NCBI GenBank assembly: GCA_021378565.1
Contig: JAACJU010000001.1
Coordinates: forward strand, 289,458-353,457
Source of the DNA: Arcobacter sp. LC1
Lineage (GTDB): Bacteria > Campylobacterota > Campylobacteria > Campylobacterales > Arcobacteraceae
DNA: 64,000 nt
Direction: 5' to 3'
Each line of letters starts with the position of its first letter. Positions within the stretch are counted from its first letter, which is position 1. The position numbers and the translations under genes were made by a program. Shown in pieces: positions 17,472 through 26,614 of the stretch. The notes beneath the pieces are model-generated. The model was given only the letters and a program-made list of their open reading frames with translations, was not told the origin of the DNA and made no database searches.

Positions 17472-18320
17472 CTATTTCAAATCAAAATATTCTTTTGCCT
17501 TGGAAATATCAAGTAAAATTTGCTCTTTTAAAGCAGAAAAATCATTAAATTTTTTGTTTTCTCTTAGAAACTTTAAAAACATTACATTTACATCCTTAAA
17601 ATCCTTGTCTGCACTTAAACCAAGGCCAAAATCCTTATTTAAAATATGGCATTCCAAAGCAAAATTCCCATCTGTTGTTTGCCTATGTCCTAAAAATGTT
17701 AAGCTTTCATAGTTAGTTCCATCAAGACAAGTTTTAGTCAAATAAACTCCAGATTTTGGAAGTAAAAACTCACTTTTTCCAAGATTAATAGTAGGAACAA
17801 AAACTTTTTTACCTAGTCCTTGACCTTTTATGTGCCTAGCTTCTATCCCATAAGTTCTACCTAAAAAAGTATTTGCTTGGCTTAAATCTGTGTTTTGTAA
17901 CATTTGCCTTATTAATCTTGAATGTACGGGAATGGTATTTATACAAAATTCTTTTAAAACAAAAACTTTACCTTTAAAATATTCTTTAAGTTTTTCTATT
18001 CCAGCTTGTCTATTTTTGCCAAATGCAAAATCAAAACCAACTAAAATCTCTTCTAAAGCAGGAAAATCTTTTTCTAAAAAAGCAATAAAAGTTTTTGCAT
18101 CTAAGTTTTTAATATCACTAAGATTATAATAAAAAATTTGAAAATTTGTATATTTTTGTCTATTTTTTTTTGGGCTTAAATTTGCATAATCATTCTCAAT
18201 AGCCAAAATCGCCCCATTATCTTTATCTAGGTGCGAAAATAGCTCTTGATGTGCCTTGTGCATACCATCAAAACCACCAAGAGCCAAAGCCTTTACATTT
18301 TTTTTATCCATCATTTTCAT
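17472..18320 (-). CDS. ribF: Bifunctional riboflavin kinase / FAD synthetase
   Basis: The 282-residue protein has an N-terminal FMN adenylyltransferase domain with the nucleotidyltransferase motif ALGGFDGMHKAHQELF and, further on, VGFDFAFGKNRQAG. The C-terminal riboflavin kinase domain has the GLGKKVFVPTINLG motif (family form GxxxGfPTAN), followed by GVYLTK and the ALECHILNKDFGL region. It converts riboflavin to FMN and then FAD. The start lies directly at the stop of tlyA, and the tlyA-ribF order is shared with C. jejuni. The adenylyltransferase region is somewhat divergent but keeps its key glycine and histidine residues. Confidence 0.92.
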   Translation of the reverse strand: MKMMDKKNVKALALGGFDGMHKAHQELFSHLDKDNGAILAIENDYANLSPKKNRQKYTNFQIFYYNLSDIKNLDAKTFIAFLEKDFPALEEILVGFDFAFGKNRQAGIEKLKEYFKGKVFVLKEFCINTIPVHSRLIRQMLQNTDLSQANTFLGRTYGIEARHIKGQGLGKKVFVPTINLGKSEFLLPKSGVYLTKTCLDGTNYESLTFLGHRQTTDGNFALECHILNKDFGLGLSADKDFKDVNVMFLKFLRENKKFNDFSALKEQILLDISKAKEYFDLK

Positions 18321-19037
18321 CTAAGTATTTTTCTTTTTAAAATAATAAAAATACTCAGTATTTCCATTTTTTCCTAATACTTCACTAGGCAAGGTTAAAC
18401 GCAAATCCCAGCCAATATTTTTGGCTTCTTCTTCAAAACTTTTCATAGCTAAAACAATAGCATTTTCATTCATAACCTTACCTTTTTTATTTCTTTTTAC
18501 ATTTTTTCCCACTTCAAACTGAGGCTTAAAAAGCAAAACTATTTCACTTTTTGCTAAACTATCAATGTTTTTCAAAAGCAAAGATAAACTAATAAAAGAA
18601 ACATCACAAGTAAGCAAATCAAAATCACAAGTTTGATCAAAATCCCTTAAATCACAATTTTCAAAAAGTTGTATTTTCTCATTTGTCCTTAAGCTAGAAT
18701 GCAGTTGCTTACTCCCCACATCAACACAATACACTTCATTTGCACCACGTTGCAAAAGCACTTGTGCAAAACCCCCAGTGCTTGAGCCAACATCAAGAAC
18801 TCGTTTTTTGTTTACATCAATTCCAGCACTTGCTAAGAAAATTTTTAGCTTCTCGCCTGCTCTTGAAACTAAAGCTTCATCATCTAAAATCTCAAGTTTT
18901 GTGTCTTCGCTAATTTCAAAAGAAGGCTTTTTTACTGCTAAGCCACCGATTAAAACCTTAGAAGCCTTTATAAGTTCAGCTGCTTTATTTCTACTTTGGA
19001 TACCAAAATGTTTGTATAAATATAAATCTAATCTCAT
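18321..19037 (-). CDS. tlyA: TlyA-family rRNA 2'-O-methyltransferase / hemolysin A homologue
   Basis: The 238 residues comprise an N-terminal S4 RNA-binding domain (RLDLYLYKHFGIQSRNKAAELIKA) and a C-terminal FtsJ-like methyltransferase domain with the SAM motif VLDVGSSTGGFAQVLL. The catalytic lysine and aspartate lie in the CDVSFISLS and LLFKPQFEVG strands. TlyA proteins 2'-O-methylate 16S and/or 23S rRNA cytidines and affect capreomycin sensitivity; the length without a long N-terminal extension fits the short type known in Campylobacter. It is the first gene of the pair tlyA-ribF. Confidence 0.92.
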   Translation of the reverse strand: MRLDLYLYKHFGIQSRNKAAELIKASKVLIGGLAVKKPSFEISEDTKLEILDDEALVSRAGEKLKIFLASAGIDVNKKRVLDVGSSTGGFAQVLLQRGANEVYCVDVGSKQLHSSLRTNEKIQLFENCDLRDFDQTCDFDLLTCDVSFISLSLLLKNIDSLAKSEIVLLFKPQFEVGKNVKRNKKGKVMNENAIVLAMKSFEEEAKNIGWDLRLTLPSEVLGKNGNTEYFYYFKKKNT

Positions 19038-19104
19038 GTATGGATTATATCTTTTATTTTTAAAATTTTTGCTTTAAATCCTTTTAAATAACTTTTGTGT
19101 ATCA

Positions 19105-19132
19105 TTGTAAAAATAAAACAATAATTTTACAA
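19105..19132 (+). repeat. Inverted repeat in front of the T2SS operon
   Basis: TTGTAAAA and TTTTACAA form an 8-bp inverted repeat with a 12-base loop. The right arm touches the AAGGA ribosome-binding site of gspG. It could be an operator or an mRNA hairpin that occludes the site. The AT-rich composition makes chance occurrence possible. Confidence 0.3.
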
Positions 19133-19141
19133 GGATAAGAT

Positions 19142-19546
19142 TTGAAAATATTCAAAAGACTAAAAAATACAAAAAAAGCCTTTACTTTGATGGAGCTTAT
19201 GATTGTCATAATAATCCTAGGACTTCTTGCAGCTTTTATTTTGCCAAATTTAATAGGCAAAAGTGATGAGGCGAAAAATAAAATTACTTGTATTCAAATG
19301 AAAAATATCACCCAAGCTTTAAAAATGTATAAAGTGGACAATGGCGCTTATCCAAGCACAGAAGATGGACTTAAAATCTTAGTAAAAGATAAATACTTTG
19401 ATGGAAATAAATTGCCGACTGATCCTTGGAAAAATAACTTTATCTATACTTCAGATGGACAAGGAAATTTTGAAATTATATCTCTAGGACTTAATAAAAA
19501 AGAAGGTGGAGGAGATGATATTTACTATACAAAATGTAGTAAATAA
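19142..19546 (+). CDS. gspG: Type II secretion major pseudopilin GspG
   Basis: This 134-residue protein has the class III prepilin signal KKAFTLMELMIVIIILGLLAAFILP: cleavage is expected before the phenylalanine, with the conserved glutamate at +5. The residue before the cut is alanine instead of the usual glycine. The C-terminal domain has the GspG calcium-site region, with YPSTEDGLKILVKDKYF, LPTDPWKNNFIY and GLNKKEGGGDDIYYT. It forms the pseudopilus shaft that drives secretion through the outer membrane secretin. The start is TTG with AAGGA upstream. It is the first gene of a 12-gene operon. Confidence 0.93.
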   Translation: MKIFKRLKNTKKAFTLMELMIVIIILGLLAAFILPNLIGKSDEAKNKITCIQMKNITQALKMYKVDNGAYPSTEDGLKILVKDKYFDGNKLPTDPWKNNFIYTSDGQGNFEIISLGLNKKEGGGDDIYYTKCSK

Positions 19547-19554
19547 GCTTAAGA

Positions 19555-20118
19555 ATGCTAATGCCAAAAGCCATAAAAGAAAAACTATATTCTAAGGCTT
19601 TTAGCTTAGTTGAGCTTATTTTAGTTGTTCTGCTTATCTTTTTAATTTATTTTTTTGCTTATCACTACATAAGTTTCGACAAATACAAACCTATAAAAAC
19701 TACAATGAACTTAATGAATCTAAAAGAGCAACTTTTAAAAATAAACTTTAAAACAAGTATTAGCCTAAAATGCTTTAACGATGGCAAAATATGCTTACTT
19801 TTTAAAGATGAAGAAAAAAAACCAATAGGCAAGATTAGTAACTTTTTTCAAGCAAAGCCACAAGTTTTTGAATATTCAAACAAAGAAAAAGAGCTGATTT
19901 ATTCACCTGTTTATTTAAAGGGGTTTGAGTATTCAAGACCTTGTTTTGTTTATACAATTTCATCTTTTTTTAAAAGTAGTGAGTTGATAGTTAAAACAAA
20001 AAATAAAGGAATTTATATTTTTAATTCTATTTTTACTAAGCCAAAAAAAGTTAAAAATTTTGACCAAGTATCTAACTACTTTCAAGATGCAAAAGACAAG
20101 GCAAGAGATGCTTTTTAA
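19555..20118 (+). CDS. gspH: Minor pseudopilin, GspH-like
   Basis: The 187-residue protein carries a prepilin-type N-terminus SKAFSLVELILVVLLIFLIYFF with glutamate at +5 and alanine at -1. Beyond the hydrophobic helix, the sequence is weakly conserved and includes cysteines in ISLKCFNDGKICLLF. Position just after gspG and size fit GspH, which forms part of the pseudopilus tip with I, J and K, but the globular domain cannot be assigned firmly. The end overlaps gspF. Confidence 0.65.
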   Translation: MLMPKAIKEKLYSKAFSLVELILVVLLIFLIYFFAYHYISFDKYKPIKTTMNLMNLKEQLLKINFKTSISLKCFNDGKICLLFKDEEKKPIGKISNFFQAKPQVFEYSNKEKELIYSPVYLKGFEYSRPCFVYTISSFFKSSELIVKTKNKGIYIFNSIFTKPKKVKNFDQVSNYFQDAKDKARDAF

Positions 20119-21322
20119 ATATCAAGGAATTGATGCAAAGGGCAAAAAAATAAAAGCCAAAATCGGAGCAAATTCTTTAGATGAAGCAAAAGCAAAATTA
20201 AGAAATAAAAGAATAATTTATACACAAATAAAAGAAGAAGTTTTTTCTTTTGGAAATTTTTCATTTAAAAGAAAATATAAAATAAAAGCTCAAACCTTAG
20301 CCAATATTTCAAGAGATTTAAGCATTTATTTACAAGCAAATTTAAGCATAATCCAAGCTCTGGGACTTATCAAAGAACAATATAAAACAAACAAAAAACT
20401 CCTAGCTTTTTTTGAATCCTTAAGTGCATATTTGCAAGAAGGTAAAAATTTTTACACAGCTTTAGAAAAACAAGATTATGTAATCTTGCCACAGTTTTAC
20501 AAACAAAGTATAAAAATAAGTGAAGATGGAGGTCTTTTAGCGCAAGTTTTAGTTGAGCTTTCAAATTTTTTAAAAGAGCAAAGCAAGCTAAGTAAACAAA
20601 TGAGCTCAGCCCTAGCCTATCCTTTATTTATACTTTTTGTATCTTTTGGAATGCTTGGATTTATGCTTAGTTTTATAGTTCCAAAAATAACTCAAATTTT
20701 TACACAATTTGACCAAGCACTACCTGCAAGTACACAATTTGTTATAAATCTTGGAAACTTTTTCTCAGCAAATTACGCCTATATTATTTTTATCATTGTT
20801 GCCTTTATTCTAATTTTTAGTTTCTGTCTAAAAAGATTTGATAAATTTAAATTTTTGCTTGATAAGTTTTTATTAAAAGTTCCTTTTTTAAATTCGTTGA
20901 TTGAAGCTAGTGAACTTAGTCGCTTTGCTTATATGAATAGCTTGCTTATAAAATCTGGCGTGCCAATAGTTCAAGCATTTAAGTTAAGTGCAAATATACT
21001 GAAAAACACTGTATATAAAAAAATATTTTTAGAAGCTTCTAAAAAAGTAGTCGAAGGACAAAGATTATCAAAGATTTTAGATGCAAATAAAATACACAAA
21101 ATTGCGCCTAGCTTTGTCCACGCTATTGCCATAGGTGAAGAAACAAGTGGGCTAAGTGACATCTTATCTAATCTTGCGATTTTATATAATGAAGCCAATA
21201 AAGATAAAATAACTATTTTTTTAGCCCTGCTTGAGCCTATTTTGATGCTTATCGTAGGAAGTAGCATAGGATTTATTGTTATTTCTATGCTTTTACCTAT
21301 TTTTTCTATGAATTTGCATTAA
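20108..21322 (+). CDS. gspF: Type II secretion inner-membrane platform protein GspF
   Basis: About 404 residues starting MLFKYQGIDAKGKKIKAKI, the usual GspF/PilC N-terminus. Two T2SSF domains follow: the first around ISRDLSIYLQANLSIIQAL, the second around LSRFAYMNSLLIKSGVPIVQAF. Three membrane segments are visible near residues 175-200, 220-250 and 375-400. GspF couples the GspE ATPase to pseudopilus assembly. I chose the ATG at 20108, preceded by AAGG and overlapping the gspH stop, rather than start codons 7 or 16 codons earlier. Confidence 0.9.
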   Translation: MLFKYQGIDAKGKKIKAKIGANSLDEAKAKLRNKRIIYTQIKEEVFSFGNFSFKRKYKIKAQTLANISRDLSIYLQANLSIIQALGLIKEQYKTNKKLLAFFESLSAYLQEGKNFYTALEKQDYVILPQFYKQSIKISEDGGLLAQVLVELSNFLKEQSKLSKQMSSALAYPLFILFVSFGMLGFMLSFIVPKITQIFTQFDQALPASTQFVINLGNFFSANYAYIIFIIVAFILIFSFCLKRFDKFKFLLDKFLLKVPFLNSLIEASELSRFAYMNSLLIKSGVPIVQAFKLSANILKNTVYKKIFLEASKKVVEGQRLSKILDANKIHKIAPSFVHAIAIGEETSGLSDILSNLAILYNEANKDKITIFLALLEPILMLIVGSSIGFIVISMLLPIFSMNLH

Positions 21323-21339
21323 GGTATCTAGGATAAATT

Positions 21340-22026
21340 ATGATTAATAAGAAAAAAATGAAAAAATCAATAATTTTACTTATAACTTTATTTTTTATAA
21401 GCATAATATCTTTGTATATTTTATCAAACCTAGCAGACACAAGCAAGCTTATAAAACGAAGCTCTTATGTTACAAACATAACACAAATCCAAATCAGTAT
21501 GGAAAATATCAAAAAACAATTAATAAGTTTAAATAAGAAAAATCCTGAATTATTAAGCTCTTTATTTTCATCTAAATCTGATGGCTTATCATTTAATTTA
21601 GCTTACAAAAATATTAAAGCTGTAATTTTTCTAAATAAAATAACGGATGAAGATATAATCCATTCAGATATAAATAAATTAGCCATAGGCGATGCACAAA
21701 GTTTACAATATTACAAAAAGCTTTTCAAAGAAAACCATGTTTATAATTTTGGCGATTTTTTTCAAATTTTAAAAGAATATAAAATTAAATATTTAAAAGT
21801 TACAAACTTTAAGCAGATATATTATATTATAGATAAATTTAAGAGAGTTACAAACAATAATGATATAGATAAAATCAAAAATCAATTTTATATTTTTGAT
21901 GAAAATTCTGATGTGCTAAAATGCCAAATAAATGTAAAAGTTTCAGATTTACAGGCAAAAAGTACTTTTTTATTAGATACAAAAAGTGGTGGAATTGAAA
22001 ACTATAAATTTTTTATCAAAAAATAA
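21340..22026 (+). CDS. Putative T2SS minor pseudopilin, GspK-like
   Basis: The 228-residue protein starts with a short basic segment and a strong hydrophobic helix (KKSIILLITLFFISIISLYIL) like a pseudopilin but without the +5 glutamate. GspK is the one pseudopilin that naturally lacks that glutamate, so the feature and the operon position support GspK. It is, however, shorter than typical GspK (about 320 residues), and the helical insertion domain is not recognised. Its end overlaps the start of the GspL-like gene. An alternative is a lineage-specific platform protein. Confidence 0.55.
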   Translation: MINKKKMKKSIILLITLFFISIISLYILSNLADTSKLIKRSSYVTNITQIQISMENIKKQLISLNKKNPELLSSLFSSKSDGLSFNLAYKNIKAVIFLNKITDEDIIHSDINKLAIGDAQSLQYYKKLFKENHVYNFGDFFQILKEYKIKYLKVTNFKQIYYIIDKFKRVTNNNDIDKIKNQFYIFDENSDVLKCQINVKVSDLQAKSTFLLDTKSGGIENYKFFIKK

Positions 22027-22942
22027 ATTTACAAAAATACTGCTTACTAAAAATAATCAAATTATAAAACACGCAGATAAAGAAAAATTTGACATTATCT
22101 TAAGTCCTGAATTTTACTGGGTTAGATTTTTTACGATTCCTTTTGAAACTAAAAAAAATATCTCAAAACTCTTGCCTGCTTTATTTGAAGATTTTCTTGA
22201 CAAGGATAATGAATATGAATATTACGCTTTAAAAGAAAAAGATAATACCTATTTATGTTTCGCCTATGATAGTAAAAAAATAGCTCTTTTGTTAAAAGAG
22301 TTTGAGATTAATGTTTTAGATATAAATGCTATTTATTTTGCTCAAAATGAGCTAAAAAACTATTCTTATTTTAAACTCAATGATTCTTCTTTTTCGTATA
22401 TTAATGATATTTTAGTAAAAATTCCGCAAGATATATCCATAAAAAATAAAGATGAAAGAGAAGTTAACCTAAGTAAAGTAGAATTATCTAAACATAAAAT
22501 CAACATTAAACTCTATTCAAATTTTCTAAATCAAAAATACATAAATGTTATTTCGATTTTAGCCTTAATATTGATTTGTTTAAACATAGCTAAAATTTTT
22601 GAATTGGGCGATAATGTAAAAAATTTAGAACAAAAAATAACTTATGAAAAACAAGTTTCAAAGCTTCCTCAAACTATGTTTCAAACAAAATCTATTTTAT
22701 CAAGTTTAAAAAGAAAAATTTCCAAACAAAAAAAGATAAGAGATAGAATTGAACTAATCTTGAGATATCCAAAATTTTCTAAAATTAACAAAATAACAAG
22801 TCTAAAGTACAAACAAAATCATTTTGAACTTATAATATCTTCTAATGATATTGTTGATTTTAAAAAGTACCTAAAAAATGCTGGCTTAAAAGTGACAACA
22901 GACTCTAACAAGCAAAATCATAAACTAAGATTTAGATTATAA
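21986..22942 (+). CDS. T2SS cytoplasmic-membrane protein, GspL-like
   Basis: The 318-residue protein has an N-terminal cytoplasmic part of about 185 residues with the segment VRFFTIPFETKKNISKLLPAL, reminiscent of the actin-like fold of GspL/PilM. One membrane helix lies near residue 192-212 (VISILALILICLNIAKIF), followed by a coiled coil and a small periplasmic alpha/beta domain. This topology is that of GspL, which recruits GspE to the membrane and binds GspM. It starts at a GTG inside the end of the preceding gene and ends overlapping the next gene's ATG. Confidence 0.65.
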   Translation: MVELKTINFLSKNKFTKILLTKNNQIIKHADKEKFDIILSPEFYWVRFFTIPFETKKNISKLLPALFEDFLDKDNEYEYYALKEKDNTYLCFAYDSKKIALLLKEFEINVLDINAIYFAQNELKNYSYFKLNDSSFSYINDILVKIPQDISIKNKDEREVNLSKVELSKHKINIKLYSNFLNQKYINVISILALILICLNIAKIFELGDNVKNLEQKITYEKQVSKLPQTMFQTKSILSSLKRKISKQKKIRDRIELILRYPKFSKINKITSLKYKQNHFELIISSNDIVDFKKYLKNAGLKVTTDSNKQNHKLRFRL

Positions 22943-23337
22943 TGCTTAGAAAAATAAACCCCTTACATTTATTGGCACTTATTCTTATACTTTGTTTTTT
23001 GTCTTTTATTATACTATTTTTTAAAGAAAACAAATTAACAAAAACTTTCATAGAAAAAAATAATATTTCACTTATTGCCAATAACTTTTCCCAACTTCAA
23101 AATAAATGGGCAAATCCAAAAAACAATAAAAAGAAAATAACTAATTTTCTAAAAACACATCATTTAAATACGAATAGTGAAGTTTTCGTAAGCTCAAATA
23201 TAGTAAAACTTAGTTTTAAAAATACAAATGAAAAAAAAATAAATGAAATTTTAACATATTTTTTAAACAATAATTTTTTTATTTTAGATATAAACCTAGA
23301 AGAAAACATCTTAGAATTTAAGGTAAAATTAAAATGA
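22942..23337 (+). CDS. T2SS protein, GspM-like
   Basis: A 131-residue protein with a single N-terminal membrane helix (LLALILILCFLSFIILFF) and a small periplasmic domain. Sequence conservation is low, as is normal for GspM. Its place directly after the GspL-like gene, with a one-base stop/start overlap, and its topology support the call. GspM stabilises GspL in the inner-membrane platform. Confidence 0.55.
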   Translation: MLRKINPLHLLALILILCFLSFIILFFKENKLTKTFIEKNNISLIANNFSQLQNKWANPKNNKKKITNFLKTHHLNTNSEVFVSSNIVKLSFKNTNEKKINEILTYFLNNNFFILDINLEENILEFKVKLK

Positions 23338-23855
23338 AAAATTCAAAAATTTTCTGGATTATTATCATTTTTATTTTAAGCTTTGAGATTTTTTTGCCTA
23401 AGAAAAATATTTATTATGCTCTTGAACATATTGCAAAAACAAATTATTTAAATATAAATGAAAAAAGTTTGAAAGAAAATCCCTTAAGTTTAGATATAAA
23501 AAATGCAAAAATATTTTATAGAGGTATTTTACTGGGGCACTTCAAAAATGCGAACCTAAAACTTTTTGGTTTTTATAATGAATTTTTAATAACAAATATT
23601 TCTTTTGCAAACTCTTTTGCAAAATTTATACCAAAAAATATAAAATATACTAAAATAAGTTATAGTATAATAAGTCCAAAAACAATAAAAATAAACTCCA
23701 AAGGAACTTTTGGAGAAATAAATGCCAACTTGGATATTTTTAAACAAAAAATAAATATTAAGCTCAAGCTTGCTAAAAACTACAATAAAACTTATAATTT
23801 TTTAAAATATATGAAATATAAAAAAGGAGATTACTTTTATGAATATAAGCTTTAA
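23334..23855 (+). CDS. T2SS protein, GspN-like
   Basis: The 173-residue protein has one N-terminal hydrophobic segment (FWIIIIFILSFEIFLP) and a beta-rich periplasmic remainder with NPLSLDIKNAKIFYRGILLG and alternating strand patterns, as in GspN. GspN is dispensable in several systems. The gene overlaps gspM and gspC by 4 and 17 bases. The assignment rests on order and topology, not on strong motifs. Confidence 0.5.
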   Translation: MKNSKIFWIIIIFILSFEIFLPKKNIYYALEHIAKTNYLNINEKSLKENPLSLDIKNAKIFYRGILLGHFKNANLKLFGFYNEFLITNISFANSFAKFIPKNIKYTKISYSIISPKTIKINSKGTFGEINANLDIFKQKINIKLKLAKNYNKTYNFLKYMKYKKGDYFYEYKL

Positions 23856-24669
23856 TCTTTTTATAAAAAAATATTATCCTTTTTTATTAACAATTTTTTT
23901 GGCATATGTACTTGGCTCTATTTTGTTTTTATTTTTACCTAAAACTGGCGTAAGCTATGTAGGCTCAAATTATTTACATCTAAAATATGAAAAATATTCT
24001 TATGCAAATACCTTTGGCCTAGAAAAAACAAAACAAAAAAATAAAGAAGATACAAACCCAAGAAATTCTTATCAAGATCTTGATAATTTTATTTTAAAAG
24101 GGCTTTATTCGGCTTCAGCAAAAAACGGCTGGGTAGTTCTAGAAGATAAAGATACAAAAATAACCCACATAGTATCTTTAAAAGAAAACTTTCAAGGCTA
24201 TACTTTAAATAAAGTATTTGAAAATTTTGCCGTCTTTAATAAGAATAATAAAAAATATAGATTGCAAATATACCATAAAGAACTAGACCTTGGCTACTTT
24301 GCAGATATTAAAAATCCTGATTCAAGCTCGAATGAAATTAGTGTTAATGAAAATTCTGTACAAATTCCAAGAAGGTATTTGAATACTTATATTAAAAATA
24401 CAAATAAAATTTGGCATAATATAGCAATAGCTGCTATCAAGAAAAAGGGTAAAATCAATGGTTTTAAGATTTATAATATAAGAAGAGGCAGTGTTTTTGA
24501 AAAAATTGGCTTAAAAAGAGGAGATATTATCAAGGCTGTAAACAATAGAGAATTAAAAAGCTATAATGATGCTTTTAGTGTTTATAAAGAGATTAATAAT
24601 TTATCTTATGTAACGCTAAAAATTATAAGAAAAGGTGAAGAAAAGGAGATAAATTATGAAATTAATTAG
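23839..24669 (+). CDS. gspC: T2SS inner-membrane/secretin linker GspC with PDZ domain
   Basis: The 276-residue protein has a short cytoplasmic start, one membrane helix (YPFLLTIFLAYVLGSILFLF), a linker, an HR domain around residues 85-150 (GLYSASAKNGWVVLEDKD, then LNKVFENFAVF) and a C-terminal PDZ domain (IYNIRRGSVFEKIGLKRGDI, then AVNNRELKSYNDAF). GspC binds the N0 domain of the GspD secretin and defines substrate selection. A PDZ-type GspC indicates a true T2SS rather than only a competence pseudopilus. It overlaps the gspD start by 14 bases. Confidence 0.85.
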   Translation: MNISFNLFIKKYYPFLLTIFLAYVLGSILFLFLPKTGVSYVGSNYLHLKYEKYSYANTFGLEKTKQKNKEDTNPRNSYQDLDNFILKGLYSASAKNGWVVLEDKDTKITHIVSLKENFQGYTLNKVFENFAVFNKNNKKYRLQIYHKELDLGYFADIKNPDSSSNEISVNENSVQIPRRYLNTYIKNTNKIWHNIAIAAIKKKGKINGFKIYNIRRGSVFEKIGLKRGDIIKAVNNRELKSYNDAFSVYKEINNLSYVTLKIIRKGEEKEINYEIN

Positions 24670-26611
24670 ACATTTTTGCTTTGTTTGTTTTATTTTTCTA
24701 AGTCTAGGTAATTTATATGCTAGTGAAAATATTAATATAAATTTTAATAATCTATCTATTGAAGATTTTATCAAATTAAGCTCAAAAATACTGCACAAAA
24801 ATATTTTATTATCGAGCGAAATTAAAGGAAATGTTGATTTTATACCAAATACAAAAATAAAAAAAGGCGATTTAATTCGTATCCTAAATTATACACTTGA
24901 GGCAAAAGGCTATACCCTTATAGAAAATAATAATATCTTAAGAATAGTTAAAATCAAAGATAGTGCGCATTATAATTTACCAGTTATAAGTTCTTCTTCA
25001 AAACCTAACTTTTATCAAATGGTAACAGAAGTTTTTTCTGTGCCAAATGAAAATGTTGATTATGTCGCTGGAAAAATCAAACACCTTATAAGCAAAGCTG
25101 GAAAAGTTTCTACTGATAGAAGTACAAATTCTTTGATTTTAACAGATTTCCCTGCAAATATTAAAACTATAAAACATATAATAACTCTTATGTCTAAAAA
25201 TTCAAAAAAAGATATAAGAGTAATAAAACTAAAAAATATAAATGCCTTGCAAACTCTAACAACACTAAAAAAAATGGCAGCATCTTTATATAATCCACAA
25301 GTACCCACTCAGAAAATGAGTATTTTGGCAAATAAAAATAATAATTCTATTATTATTATAGGCAAAAAAGAAAACACAGCTTATCTTAGCTCTTATGTAA
25401 AAAATATCGATAGCAAGGCTAGTTTAATTCGCCAAGTTGTTGAAGTCATTAAGCTAAAAAATGTTGAAGCTAAAAATGTTTTAGGAGTAATCACAGCAAT
25501 TATAGGAAAAAAGAAATACTCAAATCCTAGCTCAAAACCTTTCGCTTCAGCTGATGAAGAGTCTAACACTATTATTTTAATGGGTCCACAAAATGAAATA
25601 AAATATTTAAAAGAGCTAATCGGTAAACTTGACCAAGATAGATTGCAAGTTTATGTAAAAGCCAAAATTATTGAAGTAAGTGAAAATAAAATGAAAAATA
25701 TAGGAGTAAAATATGGCTTGCTTGGACTTTTTACAGGTGCAGGTGGTTTGCTTACTATTTCTTCAGAACTAAACAAAGGCGCTCCTATAGCTTTTGATCC
25801 TAGTCAATATGGGATTGATACTCCTACTATTACTAATGGCTTAGCTCTAGGTGCAACCATAAATTTATTAAAAGAAAATTATGCTGCAAATGTAGTCTCT
25901 GAGCCTTCAATTTTATGCATAAACAACAAAGAAAGCTCAATTTATGTAGGTAGCACAATATCAATAAAAACAGGTTCAAGCACTACAGATGGAGGCACAA
26001 TAAATGACTCTTACGAAAGAGAAGATGTTGGATTAACACTAAAAGTAAAACCTAGAATTTCAAACAAAAATAAAGTTATTTTAAGCGTAAAAACAATCCT
26101 AGAAGATGTATCTCAAACCAAAACAAACGACCAACCAGACACTTCAAAAAAAGAGGTAGAAACTACAGCGATTGTAAACAATGGGGAATCTATTATTTTG
26201 GGTGGCTTAATCAAAAATAAAGATGAAAAAACTGTTGATGGAGTTCCATTTTTAAGTGATATTCCTTGGCTTGGAAATTTGTTTAAAAATAAATATGATA
26301 TTAAAGATAAAATAAATCTTGTAATTATTATAACGCCTTATATAATTCCAAAATCAAAAGATTTAGCTTACGTAAGACGAGAGTTAGCAAGACTTAGAAT
26401 ACTTGAAGATAAATATACACAAAATATGTTATTAAATCTAAAAAAAGAAAGTCTAAAAAGACTAAAAGAAAAGGCAAAACAAGACAAGGAAATGAAAAAG
26501 ATAGACATAGAAACCAAAAAATTTAAAAGCAAAATACTAAAAGAAGAAAACAAAGACAAGAAAACAGATGCTAGAAAAGCCTATCTTAAAAAAACAGGAA
26601 TAAGTGATTAA
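24656..26611 (+). CDS. gspD: Type II secretion outer-membrane secretin GspD
   Basis: The 651-residue protein has a signal peptide (residues 1-22, ending LYAS), an N0/STN-type domain (about 25-95), N1 to N3 KH-like domains (about 115-340, with INALQTLTTLKK and LKNVEAKNVLGVI repeats), and the secretin channel domain (about 350-565). The latter includes VVSEPSILCINNKESSIYVG, VGLTLKVKPRIS, ESIILGGLIKN and VPFLSDIPWLGNLFK. A lysine-rich tail of about 70 residues follows. It forms the outer-membrane pore. A truncated, frameshifted second copy lies at 39914-41457. Confidence 0.95.
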   Translation: MKLIRHFCFVCFIFLSLGNLYASENININFNNLSIEDFIKLSSKILHKNILLSSEIKGNVDFIPNTKIKKGDLIRILNYTLEAKGYTLIENNNILRIVKIKDSAHYNLPVISSSSKPNFYQMVTEVFSVPNENVDYVAGKIKHLISKAGKVSTDRSTNSLILTDFPANIKTIKHIITLMSKNSKKDIRVIKLKNINALQTLTTLKKMAASLYNPQVPTQKMSILANKNNNSIIIIGKKENTAYLSSYVKNIDSKASLIRQVVEVIKLKNVEAKNVLGVITAIIGKKKYSNPSSKPFASADEESNTIILMGPQNEIKYLKELIGKLDQDRLQVYVKAKIIEVSENKMKNIGVKYGLLGLFTGAGGLLTISSELNKGAPIAFDPSQYGIDTPTITNGLALGATINLLKENYAANVVSEPSILCINNKESSIYVGSTISIKTGSSTTDGGTINDSYEREDVGLTLKVKPRISNKNKVILSVKTILEDVSQTKTNDQPDTSKKEVETTAIVNNGESIILGGLIKNKDEKTVDGVPFLSDIPWLGNLFKNKYDIKDKINLVIIITPYIIPKSKDLAYVRRELARLRILEDKYTQNMLLNLKKESLKRLKEKAKQDKEMKKIDIETKKFKSKILKEENKDKKTDARKAYLKKTGISD

Positions 26612-26614
26612 AAA